The translations under genes and the position numbers were made by a program. From contig NZ_MZNT01000001.1 in NCBI RefSeq assembly GCF_002042965.1, positions 930,001-994,000 on the forward strand: a stretch of DNA of 64,000 nt, in the 5' to 3' direction. Under the pieces are notes generated by a model. The model was not told where the DNA came from, did no database searches, and was given only the letters and a program-made list of their open reading frames with translations. The DNA comes from Paenibacillus sp. 32352. GTDB taxonomy: Bacteria; Bacillota; Bacilli; Paenibacillales; NBRC-103111. Positions 51,126 through 59,211 of this stretch are shown one piece after another (positions within the stretch are counted from its first letter, which is position 1; every line of letters starts with the position of its first letter).

Positions 51126-53060
51126 TTATTTCTCGCCGGGACCGGAAACTATGAGCTCGAGCCTGCCACTGATCCGATAGGGACCAACGTTTCGCGGAAG
51201 CAGGAAATGGTCGCCTTTGCGCAACGAATACAACGTATCCTCGCATTCGAGGGCGCCTGTACCGTCGATGACGCTGACGATTAGAAAATGGTCAGAGGGC
51301 TCTTCGAATAGAGCAGTTCCGGTAATGTCCCATTTTTGAACGGTAAAAAATGTGTTGCTGATCATTGTCGTCCGCACGCAATCCCCCTGAACGGTGGAAC
51401 GGATAAGAGGCTCTACCGGTTGGTGAGGTACGCTGGTCACATCCATGGCTTTATCCAGATGCAGCTCACGCGGCTTCCCATCCTGTCCGATACGGTTATA
51501 ATCATAGACCCGGTACGTAGTATCGGAGCTTTGCTGCGTTTCCAACACAACGATCCCTCTGCCGAGGGCATGAAGGGTTCCACTCGGGATGTAATAGAAG
51601 TCCCCGGCTTTTACTTTGACTCTGGTTAGTAAGCTGGACCAATTCCCGCTGCGCACCTCTTCAACGAACTGCTCCTTGGATTGTGCCCGGTGTCCGTAAA
51701 TAATTTCCGCATCAGGCTCGGCGTCGAGGATGTACCAGCACTCGGTCTTGCCAAGCTCTCCGTTCTCGTGAACGGCGGCGTAGGTATCGTCAGGATGGAC
51801 TTGTACGGATAGATCGTCCGAAGCGTCGAGAATTTTGATCAATAACGGGAACGGCGCGTCGGGGCTGACCAGCGCCGGATCGCAGAATAAGAAGCGATGC
51901 CGCCCCCACAGCTCACCGAGAGGCAGTCCTTGATATTCGCCGTTACGGACGATGCTTTGACCGTTTGGATGGGCAGAGACCGCCCAACATTCGCCTGTAT
52001 TGGCATAGGGAATGTCATAACCAAATTTATCCCTCAGCTTCGTTCCGCCCCAAATTCGTTCTTGGAAGACAGGCTCCAGAAATAGAGGATGGTTCCTCTT
52101 TTCAATCGACGGGCGCTCTTGCAGCCTCTCTTCCTTCGGGCTAACCCCCGGCTCCTTGCCTATGTGAATAAGTGCGGCCGCTCCGATGAGCCCGGCATCT
52201 TGACCGAGTGCCGCCGGAATGATAGGCGTATTGCGGCCTGACGGATTCAGTGCGTGCAGAGCGACATAGTTCTGAATTTCCTGGAACAAGAGCCCGCCGA
52301 TTTTGGATACACCGCCGCCGATGATGATTTTCTCAGGGTCTAATACATTAATTAAGGAGACACAGCCAACGCCAATTTGGCGAAAAATGGTTTGAAACAG
52401 CTGTCTCATAGAGTCGTCTCCTTGCTCGGCCAATGAGAATGCCTCTTGTGCGGTAACCTGACGGCCAAGCATGGAGGATGCTTGACGTGCGATGGCCGTT
52501 CCGGAAGCTGCGAATTCCCAGCATCCGTCTTGACCGCATGAGCAGCGTCCTGCCGCAGGGTCGACGACCATATGCCCGGCATCCCCTGCATTGCCGGTGG
52601 AGCCGGTAATGAGCTTGCCGTGCAGGTAAATACCTGCGCCGATTCCCGTACTGATCGTCAAGTAAATAAAGTGATCGCTATCCTTCCCGGCCCCGATCCA
52701 TTTTTCGGCTAATGTCGCGGCTGTAGCATCATTTTCCATAAGGACAGGGTTATCGAAATATTTGTGCAGCTCGCCTACGAGCTGAAATCCTTTCCAGTCC
52801 GGCAAGTTTGGCGGACATACAATCAAGCCGCTTGTTGGGTGCAGCGGACCTGGGGCGCCAATTCCAATCCCTTGTAAATGGGCGGGTTCGACCGAAGCTT
52901 CGCCGCACAGCTCGCGGATTGCGGCAGCTATGCGCTCCACCATTGTCCCCGGTGAACCCTCTGTGGATAGAATCCGCTTGGATTCGATATGTCCAGTGGA
53001 ATCGACGAGTCCGATCGCGGTTTTGGTGCCTCCGATGTCAATGCCGATTGCATAATTCAT
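51126..53060 (-). CDS. Fused ROK sugar kinase and mannose-6-phosphate isomerase
   Basis: One 644-residue frame joins two enzymes. Residues 1-300 are a ROK kinase: AIGIDIGGTKTAIGLVD (phosphate loop), GIGIGAPGPLHP, LMENDATAATLAEKWIGAGK with the catalytic Asp, and the zinc motif GHMVVDPAAGRCSCGQDGCW. Residues 325-644 are a type I phosphomannose isomerase: FQERIWGGTKLRDKFGYDIP, VQVHPDD and GKTECWYIL (metal ligands Gln, His, Glu), and IPSGTLHALGRG (His). No stop or frameshift is seen at the join. The likely job is phosphorylation of mannose and isomerisation to fructose 6-phosphate in one protein. It is divergent from the LacI-type gene and faces the glycosidase gene. Confidence 0.92.
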   Translation of the reverse strand: MNYAIGIDIGGTKTAIGLVDSTGHIESKRILSTEGSPGTMVERIAAAIRELCGEASVEPAHLQGIGIGAPGPLHPTSGLIVCPPNLPDWKGFQLVGELHKYFDNPVLMENDATAATLAEKWIGAGKDSDHFIYLTISTGIGAGIYLHGKLITGSTGNAGDAGHMVVDPAAGRCSCGQDGCWEFAASGTAIARQASSMLGRQVTAQEAFSLAEQGDDSMRQLFQTIFRQIGVGCVSLINVLDPEKIIIGGGVSKIGGLLFQEIQNYVALHALNPSGRNTPIIPAALGQDAGLIGAAALIHIGKEPGVSPKEERLQERPSIEKRNHPLFLEPVFQERIWGGTKLRDKFGYDIPYANTGECWAVSAHPNGQSIVRNGEYQGLPLGELWGRHRFLFCDPALVSPDAPFPLLIKILDASDDLSVQVHPDDTYAAVHENGELGKTECWYILDAEPDAEIIYGHRAQSKEQFVEEVRSGNWSSLLTRVKVKAGDFYYIPSGTLHALGRGIVVLETQQSSDTTYRVYDYNRIGQDGKPRELHLDKAMDVTSVPHQPVEPLIRSTVQGDCVRTTMISNTFFTVQKWDITGTALFEEPSDHFLIVSVIDGTGALECEDTLYSLRKGDHFLLPRNVGPYRISGRLELIVSGPGEK

Positions 53061-53090
53061 GATATGACCTCCACAATTTACTTTACATCA

Positions 53091-53121
53091 CTTGACAAAA
53101 CATCGATAAATCAAGCAATAT
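53091..53121 (+). promoter_or_regulatory. Promoter/operator region of the LacI-type gene
   Basis: TTGACA (53092-53097), 18 bases, CAATAT (53116-53121). CTTGA (53091-53095) and TCAAG (53111-53115) form an inverted repeat around CATCGAT, a CG-centred core as liked by LacI-type repressors. It lies between the divergent kinase-isomerase and LacI genes and could control both. Confidence 0.45.
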
Positions 53122-53160
53122 GTAAATGAATTGTACCATATTCTTGGGGTGGGGGAAATC

Positions 53161-54204
53161 ATGATTCGCAGAAAAAAAGTGTCCATGCAGGATATAGCCG
53201 ACTATTTGCAAATATCGAAAAATGCCGTATCGATTGCTCTCGGGAATAAGAAGGGCGTCAGTCAAGAAATGCGCGAACGGATTTGGTTAGCCGCCAAGGA
53301 GCTTGGTTATGGAAAGTACAACGAAGAGGACAAGAAGCCTTTAAATATATTGGTACTCGTTCCGGAGAGGATCATCAGCTATGAAGATAATGATCACTTT
53401 CTGTTCTATCACAATCTGATATGGACGCTGGAAAAAGAGATTCGAAATAATGGGTATAACGCTGTTATTGCACGCATTGACGGGCAAATGGAGGAGGAGT
53501 TGCAGCTCCCTAATCTTTTTCACGATATAGACTTCATCGGTGCCATATTATTCGGTATCGTGAGCAGCTCTTATACGGCGATGGTAGCTAAGCAGGGCAA
53601 GCCCTTCGTCATGCTTGATTCGTACCATCGCGGAATTAAAGCGCCATCTGTGACCTCGGCCAACATAGAAGGTGCTTACGAAGCCGTCACTTATTTGGCC
53701 GGCTGCGGTCATCGACGCATCGGCTTCATCGGGCCAACCAACCTGACGACCAGCCACGAAGAGCGCTGGATGGGGTATTGGACGGCAATGCGGGATGCGG
53801 GGCTGCCGATTGACCCCGCCATGTGCTTGACGGAGTCGAAGGGATTCAACGCCAATGAGGAGGAAATAGGCAGCTACCGGGAAAGGATGCAGACCAAGCC
53901 GACCGCAATATTTTGCGGAAATGACCGCGCGGCGATTCTGCTCATCCAGCTGCTTCGCAAGGCGAATCTTCGCGTCCCGGAGGACGTTTCCGTCATGGGC
54001 TACGACGATTTGCAGATGGCCGATACCTTGAACCTGGGCTTAACGACGATGCGCGTAGATGTCCCCGGCATGTGTCAAGCGGCTATCAAGCTGCTGAACA
54101 AGACCCTGGATTGCAAAGATGCCTTGATTAGGTGGAGTGTTCCGCCAGAGCTGGTCATTAGAGAATCGGTAAAGGCGTACGCTTCGGATTCGCCGACCGA
54201 TTAG
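53161..54204 (+). CDS. LacI-family transcriptional regulator
   Basis: The 347-residue protein has the LacI HTH (RKKVSMQDIADYLQISKNAV then SIALGNKKGVSQEMRERI, about 3-45) and a periplasmic-binding-like effector domain (about 60-335): IGAILFGIVSS, FVMLDSYHRG, GHRRIGFIGP, FCGNDRAAILLIQLL and SVMGYDDLQMADTLNLGLTT. ATG 53161 follows GGTGGGGG; an earlier ATG (53131) lacks a site and lies near the promoter. It is divergent from the kinase-isomerase fusion and probably represses it, and perhaps the glycosidase and importer genes, until a sugar is present. Confidence 0.92.
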   Translation: MIRRKKVSMQDIADYLQISKNAVSIALGNKKGVSQEMRERIWLAAKELGYGKYNEEDKKPLNILVLVPERIISYEDNDHFLFYHNLIWTLEKEIRNNGYNAVIARIDGQMEEELQLPNLFHDIDFIGAILFGIVSSSYTAMVAKQGKPFVMLDSYHRGIKAPSVTSANIEGAYEAVTYLAGCGHRRIGFIGPTNLTTSHEERWMGYWTAMRDAGLPIDPAMCLTESKGFNANEEEIGSYRERMQTKPTAIFCGNDRAAILLIQLLRKANLRVPEDVSVMGYDDLQMADTLNLGLTTMRVDVPGMCQAAIKLLNKTLDCKDALIRWSVPPELVIRESVKAYASDSPTD

Positions 54205-54251
54205 TTCCTGACGGGCTGTAATTAGAATGAATTCCAGAGGAGGAAAGATGA

Positions 54252-55049
54252 ATGCCGCCAATTTCCGGGCAAGAAATCCCGTTTGAAATCAGGGCCAAGT
54301 TGGGTAACATCAACGGAATTACTTTTCCCCGGCAGGGCTATACATCGGATGTCGGCATCATTGACGCGAGGCATGGAAAGGCCGTACTCAAGAGAGCCAG
54401 AGGAAAGCAATACAGCGAATGGCTGGAAAGAGAAGCATCCGTTTTGTCTTGTTTAGCTTCCACAGGGCTTCGAGTCCCTAAAGTCTATCATTTTATGCAG
54501 GCGGGGGAACAAGAAGGGATTCAATGCTGGCTGTTAATGGAATACCTGCAGGGGGAGACCTTGCGCAGCGCTCTTACATATGAGAAAGATTCTGCCCGAA
54601 GGTACGATATTATTTATGCTTATGGAAGGATTCTGCAGAAAATCCATTCGACACCTTGTCCAGATGAGCTTAAGAAAAGCGAGATCTGGCTCGACGCTAT
54701 GCTTACCCAAGCCGAGTACCATTTGAAGCATTATCAGGTAGATGGTACCCCTGCTTTACTCGAGAAAATCAGGTATCAGAGGCCCAAAGAAATGGAACAG
54801 ACACTGATACATGGCGATTTTACAATCGATAATGTCCTTGTTCATGAAGGCAGCGTAGCTGGAATCATAGATTGGAGCGGAGGAGCCTATGGGGATCCGC
54901 GGTATGATGTGTCCTTAGCCGTAAGACCCAAGCCGAATATATTCCAATCCAGCCATGATCAACGTGCGTTCTTTGACGGTTATGGCGCGAAAATAATAAC
55001 GGATGAGGATTACGATTATTTTGTGGAGGGGCTTAACTCGTTTTTCTAA
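54252..55049 (+). CDS. Aminoglycoside phosphotransferase-family (APH-like) kinase
   Basis: The 265-residue protein has the APH/choline kinase fold: an N-lobe Lys in HGKAVLKRARGKQYSEWLER, CWLLMEYLQGETL at the hinge, the catalytic loop LIHGDFTIDNVLV (Asp and Asn, about 180-190) and GIIDWSGGAYGDPRYDVSLA with the metal-binding Asp. Substrates in this family range from antibiotics to sugars, choline and homoserine; nothing here picks one. AGAGGAGG lies before the ATG, 48 bases after the LacI-type gene, so it may be read with it. Confidence 0.85.
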   Translation: MPPISGQEIPFEIRAKLGNINGITFPRQGYTSDVGIIDARHGKAVLKRARGKQYSEWLEREASVLSCLASTGLRVPKVYHFMQAGEQEGIQCWLLMEYLQGETLRSALTYEKDSARRYDIIYAYGRILQKIHSTPCPDELKKSEIWLDAMLTQAEYHLKHYQVDGTPALLEKIRYQRPKEMEQTLIHGDFTIDNVLVHEGSVAGIIDWSGGAYGDPRYDVSLAVRPKPNIFQSSHDQRAFFDGYGAKIITDEDYDYFVEGLNSFF

Positions 55050-55210
55050 ATGAAATTCGCAATCGAGAAGAAATCACTGCATTCTCCATATGCTACTCTA
55101 GTTTCAGTAAAACAAGCGGAACAAGTCTGCCCGATAACCTTACACGTTATCATTGGAAGGGTTTAAGGGTACCTGAATTTTGGTAAACTTTAGACAAGGA
55201 GTGATAATGC

Positions 55211-55591
55211 ATGATTAGTAAAATCGGTCAAATTATGCTGTATGTAAACAACCAGGACGGTGCTGTGGAATTTTGGACGGAAAAAGTAGGGTTTAAAGTC
55301 GTATCAGAAGAAAATAACGGGCAGGGCATGAGATGGATCGAAATCGCTCCGGCGGAGGGAGCCGAAACAAGTATCGTGCTTCATAATAAGGAGTTTGTTG
55401 CTAAAATGTCGCCCGAGTTAAATCTAGGGACACCTTCGTTAATGTTTTTCACGGAAAATCTGGAGCAATTGCATGCCGACTTGACCAATAAAGATGTTAA
55501 GGTCGGAGACATCGTTACCATTCCTTCCGGAAGAGTATTTAACTTTGCAGACCATGAAGACAATTACTTTGCTGTCATGGAGAGAAAGTAA
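55211..55591 (+). CDS. VOC-family (glyoxalase/bleomycin-resistance-like) protein
   Basis: The 126-residue protein has the paired beta-alpha-beta-beta-beta modules of the vicinal oxygen chelate fold: KIGQIMLYVNNQDGAVEFWT, GFKVVSEENNGQGMRWIEIA, then LMFFTENLEQLHADL and FNFADHEDNYFAVMER. Candidate metal ligands are Glu near the ends of both modules. Members isomerise or bind small molecules, or act as dioxygenases. It has its own AAGGAG and no clear operon partner; a strong terminator follows. Confidence 0.85.
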   Translation: MISKIGQIMLYVNNQDGAVEFWTEKVGFKVVSEENNGQGMRWIEIAPAEGAETSIVLHNKEFVAKMSPELNLGTPSLMFFTENLEQLHADLTNKDVKVGDIVTIPSGRVFNFADHEDNYFAVMERK

Positions 55592-55643
55592 ATCTCGTCA
55601 ATGAAGCCGAGGTAACTTATGCCGGTTGTTCGATAGGTAGTGT

Positions 55644-55685
55644 AAAAAGAGGCAGACGATACGGATTATCGTCTGCCTCTTTTTG
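55644..55685. terminator. Strong bidirectional terminator after the VOC gene
   Basis: AAAAAGAGGCAGACGATA and TATCGTCTGCCTCTTTTT are perfect inverted repeats around CGGAT, with A and T runs at the ends. Confidence 0.9.
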
Positions 55686-55968
55686 CTGTCCTATTATTAT
55701 TGTAATATGAAAATATTCTAAACAAATTTAGTTTCTTTATTGTGAGCGAATATTTAAAAAAATGATTTTCTACTAAATATATGTTGATTTTCAAAGTGAA
55801 ACCGACTAAACAACAACTAAAAATAGGGTTGACCATGGAAAATATTGATGATATTTTATAGTTAAACATAAATAAATTACAGTTATTACCGGATTTATTT
55901 AGTAAAATGTTTAGTTTGTTTAGTGGACAATTTTATTCCTTATAATTTCATTGGGAGAGGGTGCAGGG
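55686..55968 (+). promoter_or_regulatory. AT-rich leader with TTTAGT repeats over a promoter
   Basis: A perfect TATAAT lies at 55941-55946. Upstream, TTTAGT occurs three times in direct orientation within about 30 bases (near 55897, 55909 and 55919), overlapping the -35 region, and TTTAGTTTGTTTAGTGGACA resembles half of a ROK/XylR operator. A reverse-oriented ACTAAACAACAACTAA lies at 55805-55820. A second possible promoter is TTGACC (55829-55834) with TATTTT (55852-55857). No regulator gene is adjacent. Confidence 0.5.
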
Positions 55969-57402
55969 ATGAAGAAGCTTAAGCTGGGGTACGCGCCTAC
56001 GCGCCGGTTTGTATTCAGTGCGGAGGATGCTTTTCGTTACAAGGTATTGATCAAGGAGAAAATAGAAAGCTTCGGTATGGACATTGATATTGTCGATCTC
56101 GAAGGTCTGAATGAGGAAGGGCTTCTGTACAACGACCACATCAATGCCGACCAGATTGCGGAGCGGTTCCGCCAGGAGAATGTGGACGCGGTATTTTTCC
56201 CGCATTGCAACTTTGGTACCGAGGATACGGTGGCGAGGGTCGGGAAGGCGCTTGGCAAGCCGGTGCTTTTGTGGGGGCCAAGGGACGAATCCCCGCTCGA
56301 AGATGGCATGCGTCTGCGTGACACACAGTGCGGTCTGTTTGCCACAGGCAAAGTGCTGCGGAGGTTCAATGTACCTTTTACCTATGTGACGAACTGCAGG
56401 GTGGATGACCCTGTCTTCGAGCGCGGCTTTACCAATTTTATCGCCGCCGCCAATGTCGTTCGCCAGTTCCGCAGTCTGCGCATTCTTCAGATCGGGCCCC
56501 GCCCGTCTTCTTTCTGGACGATGATGTGCAACGAAGGTGAACTGCTGGAGCGCTTCGGCATTGAGATTCATCCGATAACGCTGGTGGATATCCAACGTGC
56601 TTCGAAGCGCATTGAAAGCGGTAACAGCTCGGAGCTTGCCGAGGCAGTGGATCTTATTAAAGCTAAGCTGGATTGGTCGGAAGTGACAGAGGCGGATGTG
56701 AAACGGATCGCCGCCCTTAAGGTGGCCATGAAGCAGCTTGCGACGGAGACAGGCAGCTCGGCCATAGCTATCCAGTGCTGGTCCTCCTTGCAGGACGCTA
56801 TGGGCATTATGCCTTGTCTCGCAAATGCGATACTGACCGATGAGCAGATTCCGGTCACCTGTGAGACCGATATTCACGGCGCAATTACCTCCGTCATGGT
56901 GCAGGCGGCGACGATGAACCAGCATCCTACCTTTTTCGCGGATCTGACGGTTCGGCATCCCGAGAATCCCAACGGGGAGCTGCTTTTCCATTGCGGCAAT
57001 TTCCCGGTATCCCTGAGTGTGGAGGAGAAGCCGAAGCTTAGGAAGCATTTTCTGTTCGATGACCATTCCCCCGGAACCCATGAGGGCGAGATCAAGGGAG
57101 GCTCTATGACGCTGGCGCGATTCGACGGCGATCATGGCGAATACCAGCTGTTCCTTGGCAAGGCCCGCGGGATTTCGGGTCCCTACACAAGAGGCTCCTA
57201 TGTGTGGGTTGAGGTCAACGATTGGCCGTTATGGGAGGAAAAATTGGTGAAAGGGCCTTACGTCCATCATTCCGTAGGCATTCATGCGAATGCAATCCCG
57301 GCCTTATATGAGGCCTGTCAGTATATTCCGGGTCTGACGCCGGATCCGGTTGATCCGACCGAGCAGGAAATCAAGGCTTGGCTCCGCGGCTCGGGGCTGT
57401 AA
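55969..57402 (+). CDS. L-fucose/L-arabinose isomerase-family sugar isomerase
   Basis: The 477-residue protein starts MKKLKLGYAPTRRFVFSAED. It has the fold order of fucose/arabinose isomerases: an N-terminal Rossmann-like part (VDAVFFPHCNFGTEDTVARV, LLWGPRDESP), a middle part (ILQIGPRPSSFWTMMCNEGE with a metal-ligand Glu, ETGSSAIAIQCWSSLQDAMG, VTCETDIHGAIT with Glu/Asp ligands) and a C-terminal barrel with HCGNFP and HHSVGIHANA. It should convert an aldose to a ketose using a metal. AGAGG lies eight bases before ATG 55969. It heads an operon with split transketolase and kinase genes; the substrate may be an uncommon pentose or branched sugar. Confidence 0.85.
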   Translation: MKKLKLGYAPTRRFVFSAEDAFRYKVLIKEKIESFGMDIDIVDLEGLNEEGLLYNDHINADQIAERFRQENVDAVFFPHCNFGTEDTVARVGKALGKPVLLWGPRDESPLEDGMRLRDTQCGLFATGKVLRRFNVPFTYVTNCRVDDPVFERGFTNFIAAANVVRQFRSLRILQIGPRPSSFWTMMCNEGELLERFGIEIHPITLVDIQRASKRIESGNSSELAEAVDLIKAKLDWSEVTEADVKRIAALKVAMKQLATETGSSAIAIQCWSSLQDAMGIMPCLANAILTDEQIPVTCETDIHGAITSVMVQAATMNQHPTFFADLTVRHPENPNGELLFHCGNFPVSLSVEEKPKLRKHFLFDDHSPGTHEGEIKGGSMTLARFDGDHGEYQLFLGKARGISGPYTRGSYVWVEVNDWPLWEEKLVKGPYVHHSVGIHANAIPALYEACQYIPGLTPDPVDPTEQEIKAWLRGSGL

Positions 57403-57408
57403 AGGAGG

Positions 57409-58272
57409 ATGGCTATGGACATAAGGGAACTGCAGGAAAAAGCCATCCAAATTCGCATGGATTTGCTTCGTATGATCCACGGGGCGCAAACCGGGCATAC
57501 GGGCGGATCCCTCAGCAATACGGATATTCTTACCGCACTTTATTATCGCGTTATGAAGGTGGACCCGGCGGATCCGAAGCATCCCGACCGTGACCGTTTT
57601 GTTGCGAGCAAGGGACATTCGGTGGAGTCTATATGGTGCATTTTGGCAGACCGCGGCTTCTTTCCGAAGGAGGATTTAAGTACCTTCAGCCGTTTCGGGA
57701 CCCAGCTTATCGGTCATCCCAACAATAAGGTGCCCGGCATCGAAATGAACACAGGAGCGCTGGGTCATGGACTCGCAATCTCCGTAGGCATGGCGCTGGC
57801 TGCCAAGCGGGACGGAAGGGCATATCGCGTATTCTGCCTGATGGGCGACGGGGAGCAGGCCGAGGGCTCCGTATGGGAAGCGGCAATGGCCGGGGCGCAC
57901 TACAGGCTCGATAATTTGGTAGGCATTGTAGACCGCAACCGGCTCCAGATCAGCGGCTCAACAGAGGAGGTTATGGGACTCGACCCGCTCGATGAGAAAT
58001 GGGTGGCCTTCGGGTGGAACGTCGTCTCTCTTGACGGCAATCATATGGGGGAGCTGGTTGAGGCTTTGGAAGCAGCTCCGTCCGCAGCAGGCAAGCCGAC
58101 GCTGATCCTGGCGAACACCGTAAAGGGAAAAGGCGTATCGTTCGCCGAGAATGTGCCGTATTGGCACCATCATGTGCCCAATGACGAGGAGCTGGAGAAG
58201 GCGCTGGCTGAGCTGACTGCTCAGTTGGACAGCTTGAAGCAGGAAGGGAAGGTGCAGAGCCATGGCCAATAA
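57409..58272 (+). CDS. Transketolase, N-terminal (TPP-binding) subunit
   Basis: The 287-residue protein covers the first domain of transketolase: HGAQTGHTGGSLSNTDILTA, SKGHSVESIWCILADRGFF, NTGALGHGLAISVGMALAAK and the TPP-magnesium motif GDGEQAEGSVWEAAMAG...VDRNRLQ. Split transketolases with separate A and B chains are common in catabolic operons. GGAGG lies before the ATG. The next gene overlaps it by eleven bases and supplies the other half. Together they would move a two-carbon ketol unit from a keto-sugar phosphate to an aldose phosphate. Confidence 0.93.
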   Translation: MAMDIRELQEKAIQIRMDLLRMIHGAQTGHTGGSLSNTDILTALYYRVMKVDPADPKHPDRDRFVASKGHSVESIWCILADRGFFPKEDLSTFSRFGTQLIGHPNNKVPGIEMNTGALGHGLAISVGMALAAKRDGRAYRVFCLMGDGEQAEGSVWEAAMAGAHYRLDNLVGIVDRNRLQISGSTEEVMGLDPLDEKWVAFGWNVVSLDGNHMGELVEALEAAPSAAGKPTLILANTVKGKGVSFAENVPYWHHHVPNDEELEKALAELTAQLDSLKQEGKVQSHGQ

Positions 58273-59200
58273 AATACCTAATCGGCAAGCTCTATGCGAG
58301 ACCTTGCTTGAACTGGCCCGGCAGGACCGGGACATTATGGTGCTTGCCAGCGATTCCCGGGGCTCTGCCGCCATGGCGCCATTTGCGAGCGCCTATCCGG
58401 AGCAATTTGTCGAGGTTGGCATCGCCGAGCAAAACATCGTCGGCATTGCCGCCGGTCTCGCACACAGCGGCAAGAAGCCGTTCGTCACCTCACCGGCATG
58501 CTTTCTCAGTATGCGCAGCATCGAGCAGATCAAAGTGGATGTGGCTTACTCGGCAACGAATGTGAAGCTTATAGGGATTAGCGGCGGCATCAGCTACGGC
58601 GCTCTCGGAATGTCGCACCATTCGGTGCAGGATCTTGCGGTCACCCGCGCCATTCCGGGGCTTGCCGTGCTCATGCCGGCCGACAGGCATGAGATGAAAC
58701 GAATGACGGAGGCGCTTGTCGGCTACAAGGGAGGCGCATATATCCGAATCGGGAGGAATCCGGTAGAGGATGTATACGAATCGGACGATTACGAGTTCAC
58801 GATCGGCAAGGCCGTCACACTGCAAGAGGGCACGGATCTGACCCTCATCGCTTCAGGGGAGACGGTTCGCGTAGCCCTGGATACGGCGGCGGCTTTGAAG
58901 GAATCAGGGATTTCCTGCCGCGTTCTAAACATGCATACGATCAAGCCGCTTGATGAGGAAGCGGTTCTTCGGGCAGCCCGGGAGACAGGACGCATCTTAT
59001 CGGTCGAGGAGCATAGCATTCATGGAGGTCTCGGCGCTGCCGTGGCTGAAGTGGTTATTCAGAACCATCCGGTGCCGATGCGGATCATCGGCATTCCCGA
59101 CGAGCCCGCTATTGCCGGCAAAACCTCGGAGGTATTCGAGCATTACGGAATCAGCGTGCAGGGCCTCAAGAAGGCGGCGCTTGAGCTTATGGAACGGTAA
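58262..59200 (+). CDS. Transketolase, C-terminal (pyrimidine-binding) subunit
   Basis: The 312-residue protein covers transketolase domains 2 and 3: MVLASDSRGSAAMAPFASAY, FVEVGIAEQNIVGIAAGLAH with the catalytic Glu that activates TPP, GGISYGALGMSHHSVQDLAV, and a C-terminal domain with TLIASGETVRVALDTAAAL and SVEEHSIHGGLGAAVAEVV. It overlaps the A-chain gene by eleven bases, so the two are made together. Normal split length. A DXS-like or pyruvate-dehydrogenase-like role is less likely since the A chain is of transketolase type. Confidence 0.93.
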   Translation: MANKIPNRQALCETLLELARQDRDIMVLASDSRGSAAMAPFASAYPEQFVEVGIAEQNIVGIAAGLAHSGKKPFVTSPACFLSMRSIEQIKVDVAYSATNVKLIGISGGISYGALGMSHHSVQDLAVTRAIPGLAVLMPADRHEMKRMTEALVGYKGGAYIRIGRNPVEDVYESDDYEFTIGKAVTLQEGTDLTLIASGETVRVALDTAAALKESGISCRVLNMHTIKPLDEEAVLRAARETGRILSVEEHSIHGGLGAAVAEVVIQNHPVPMRIIGIPDEPAIAGKTSEVFEHYGISVQGLKKAALELMER

Positions 59201-59211
59201 GGTGACCCCCA

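Noticed and set aside
55948..57135. 395-codon minus-strand open frame across the sugar isomerase gene
   Set aside because: The plus strand has clear isomerase motifs, a good ribosome binding site and an operon context; the minus frame is rich in Arg and His with no family features.
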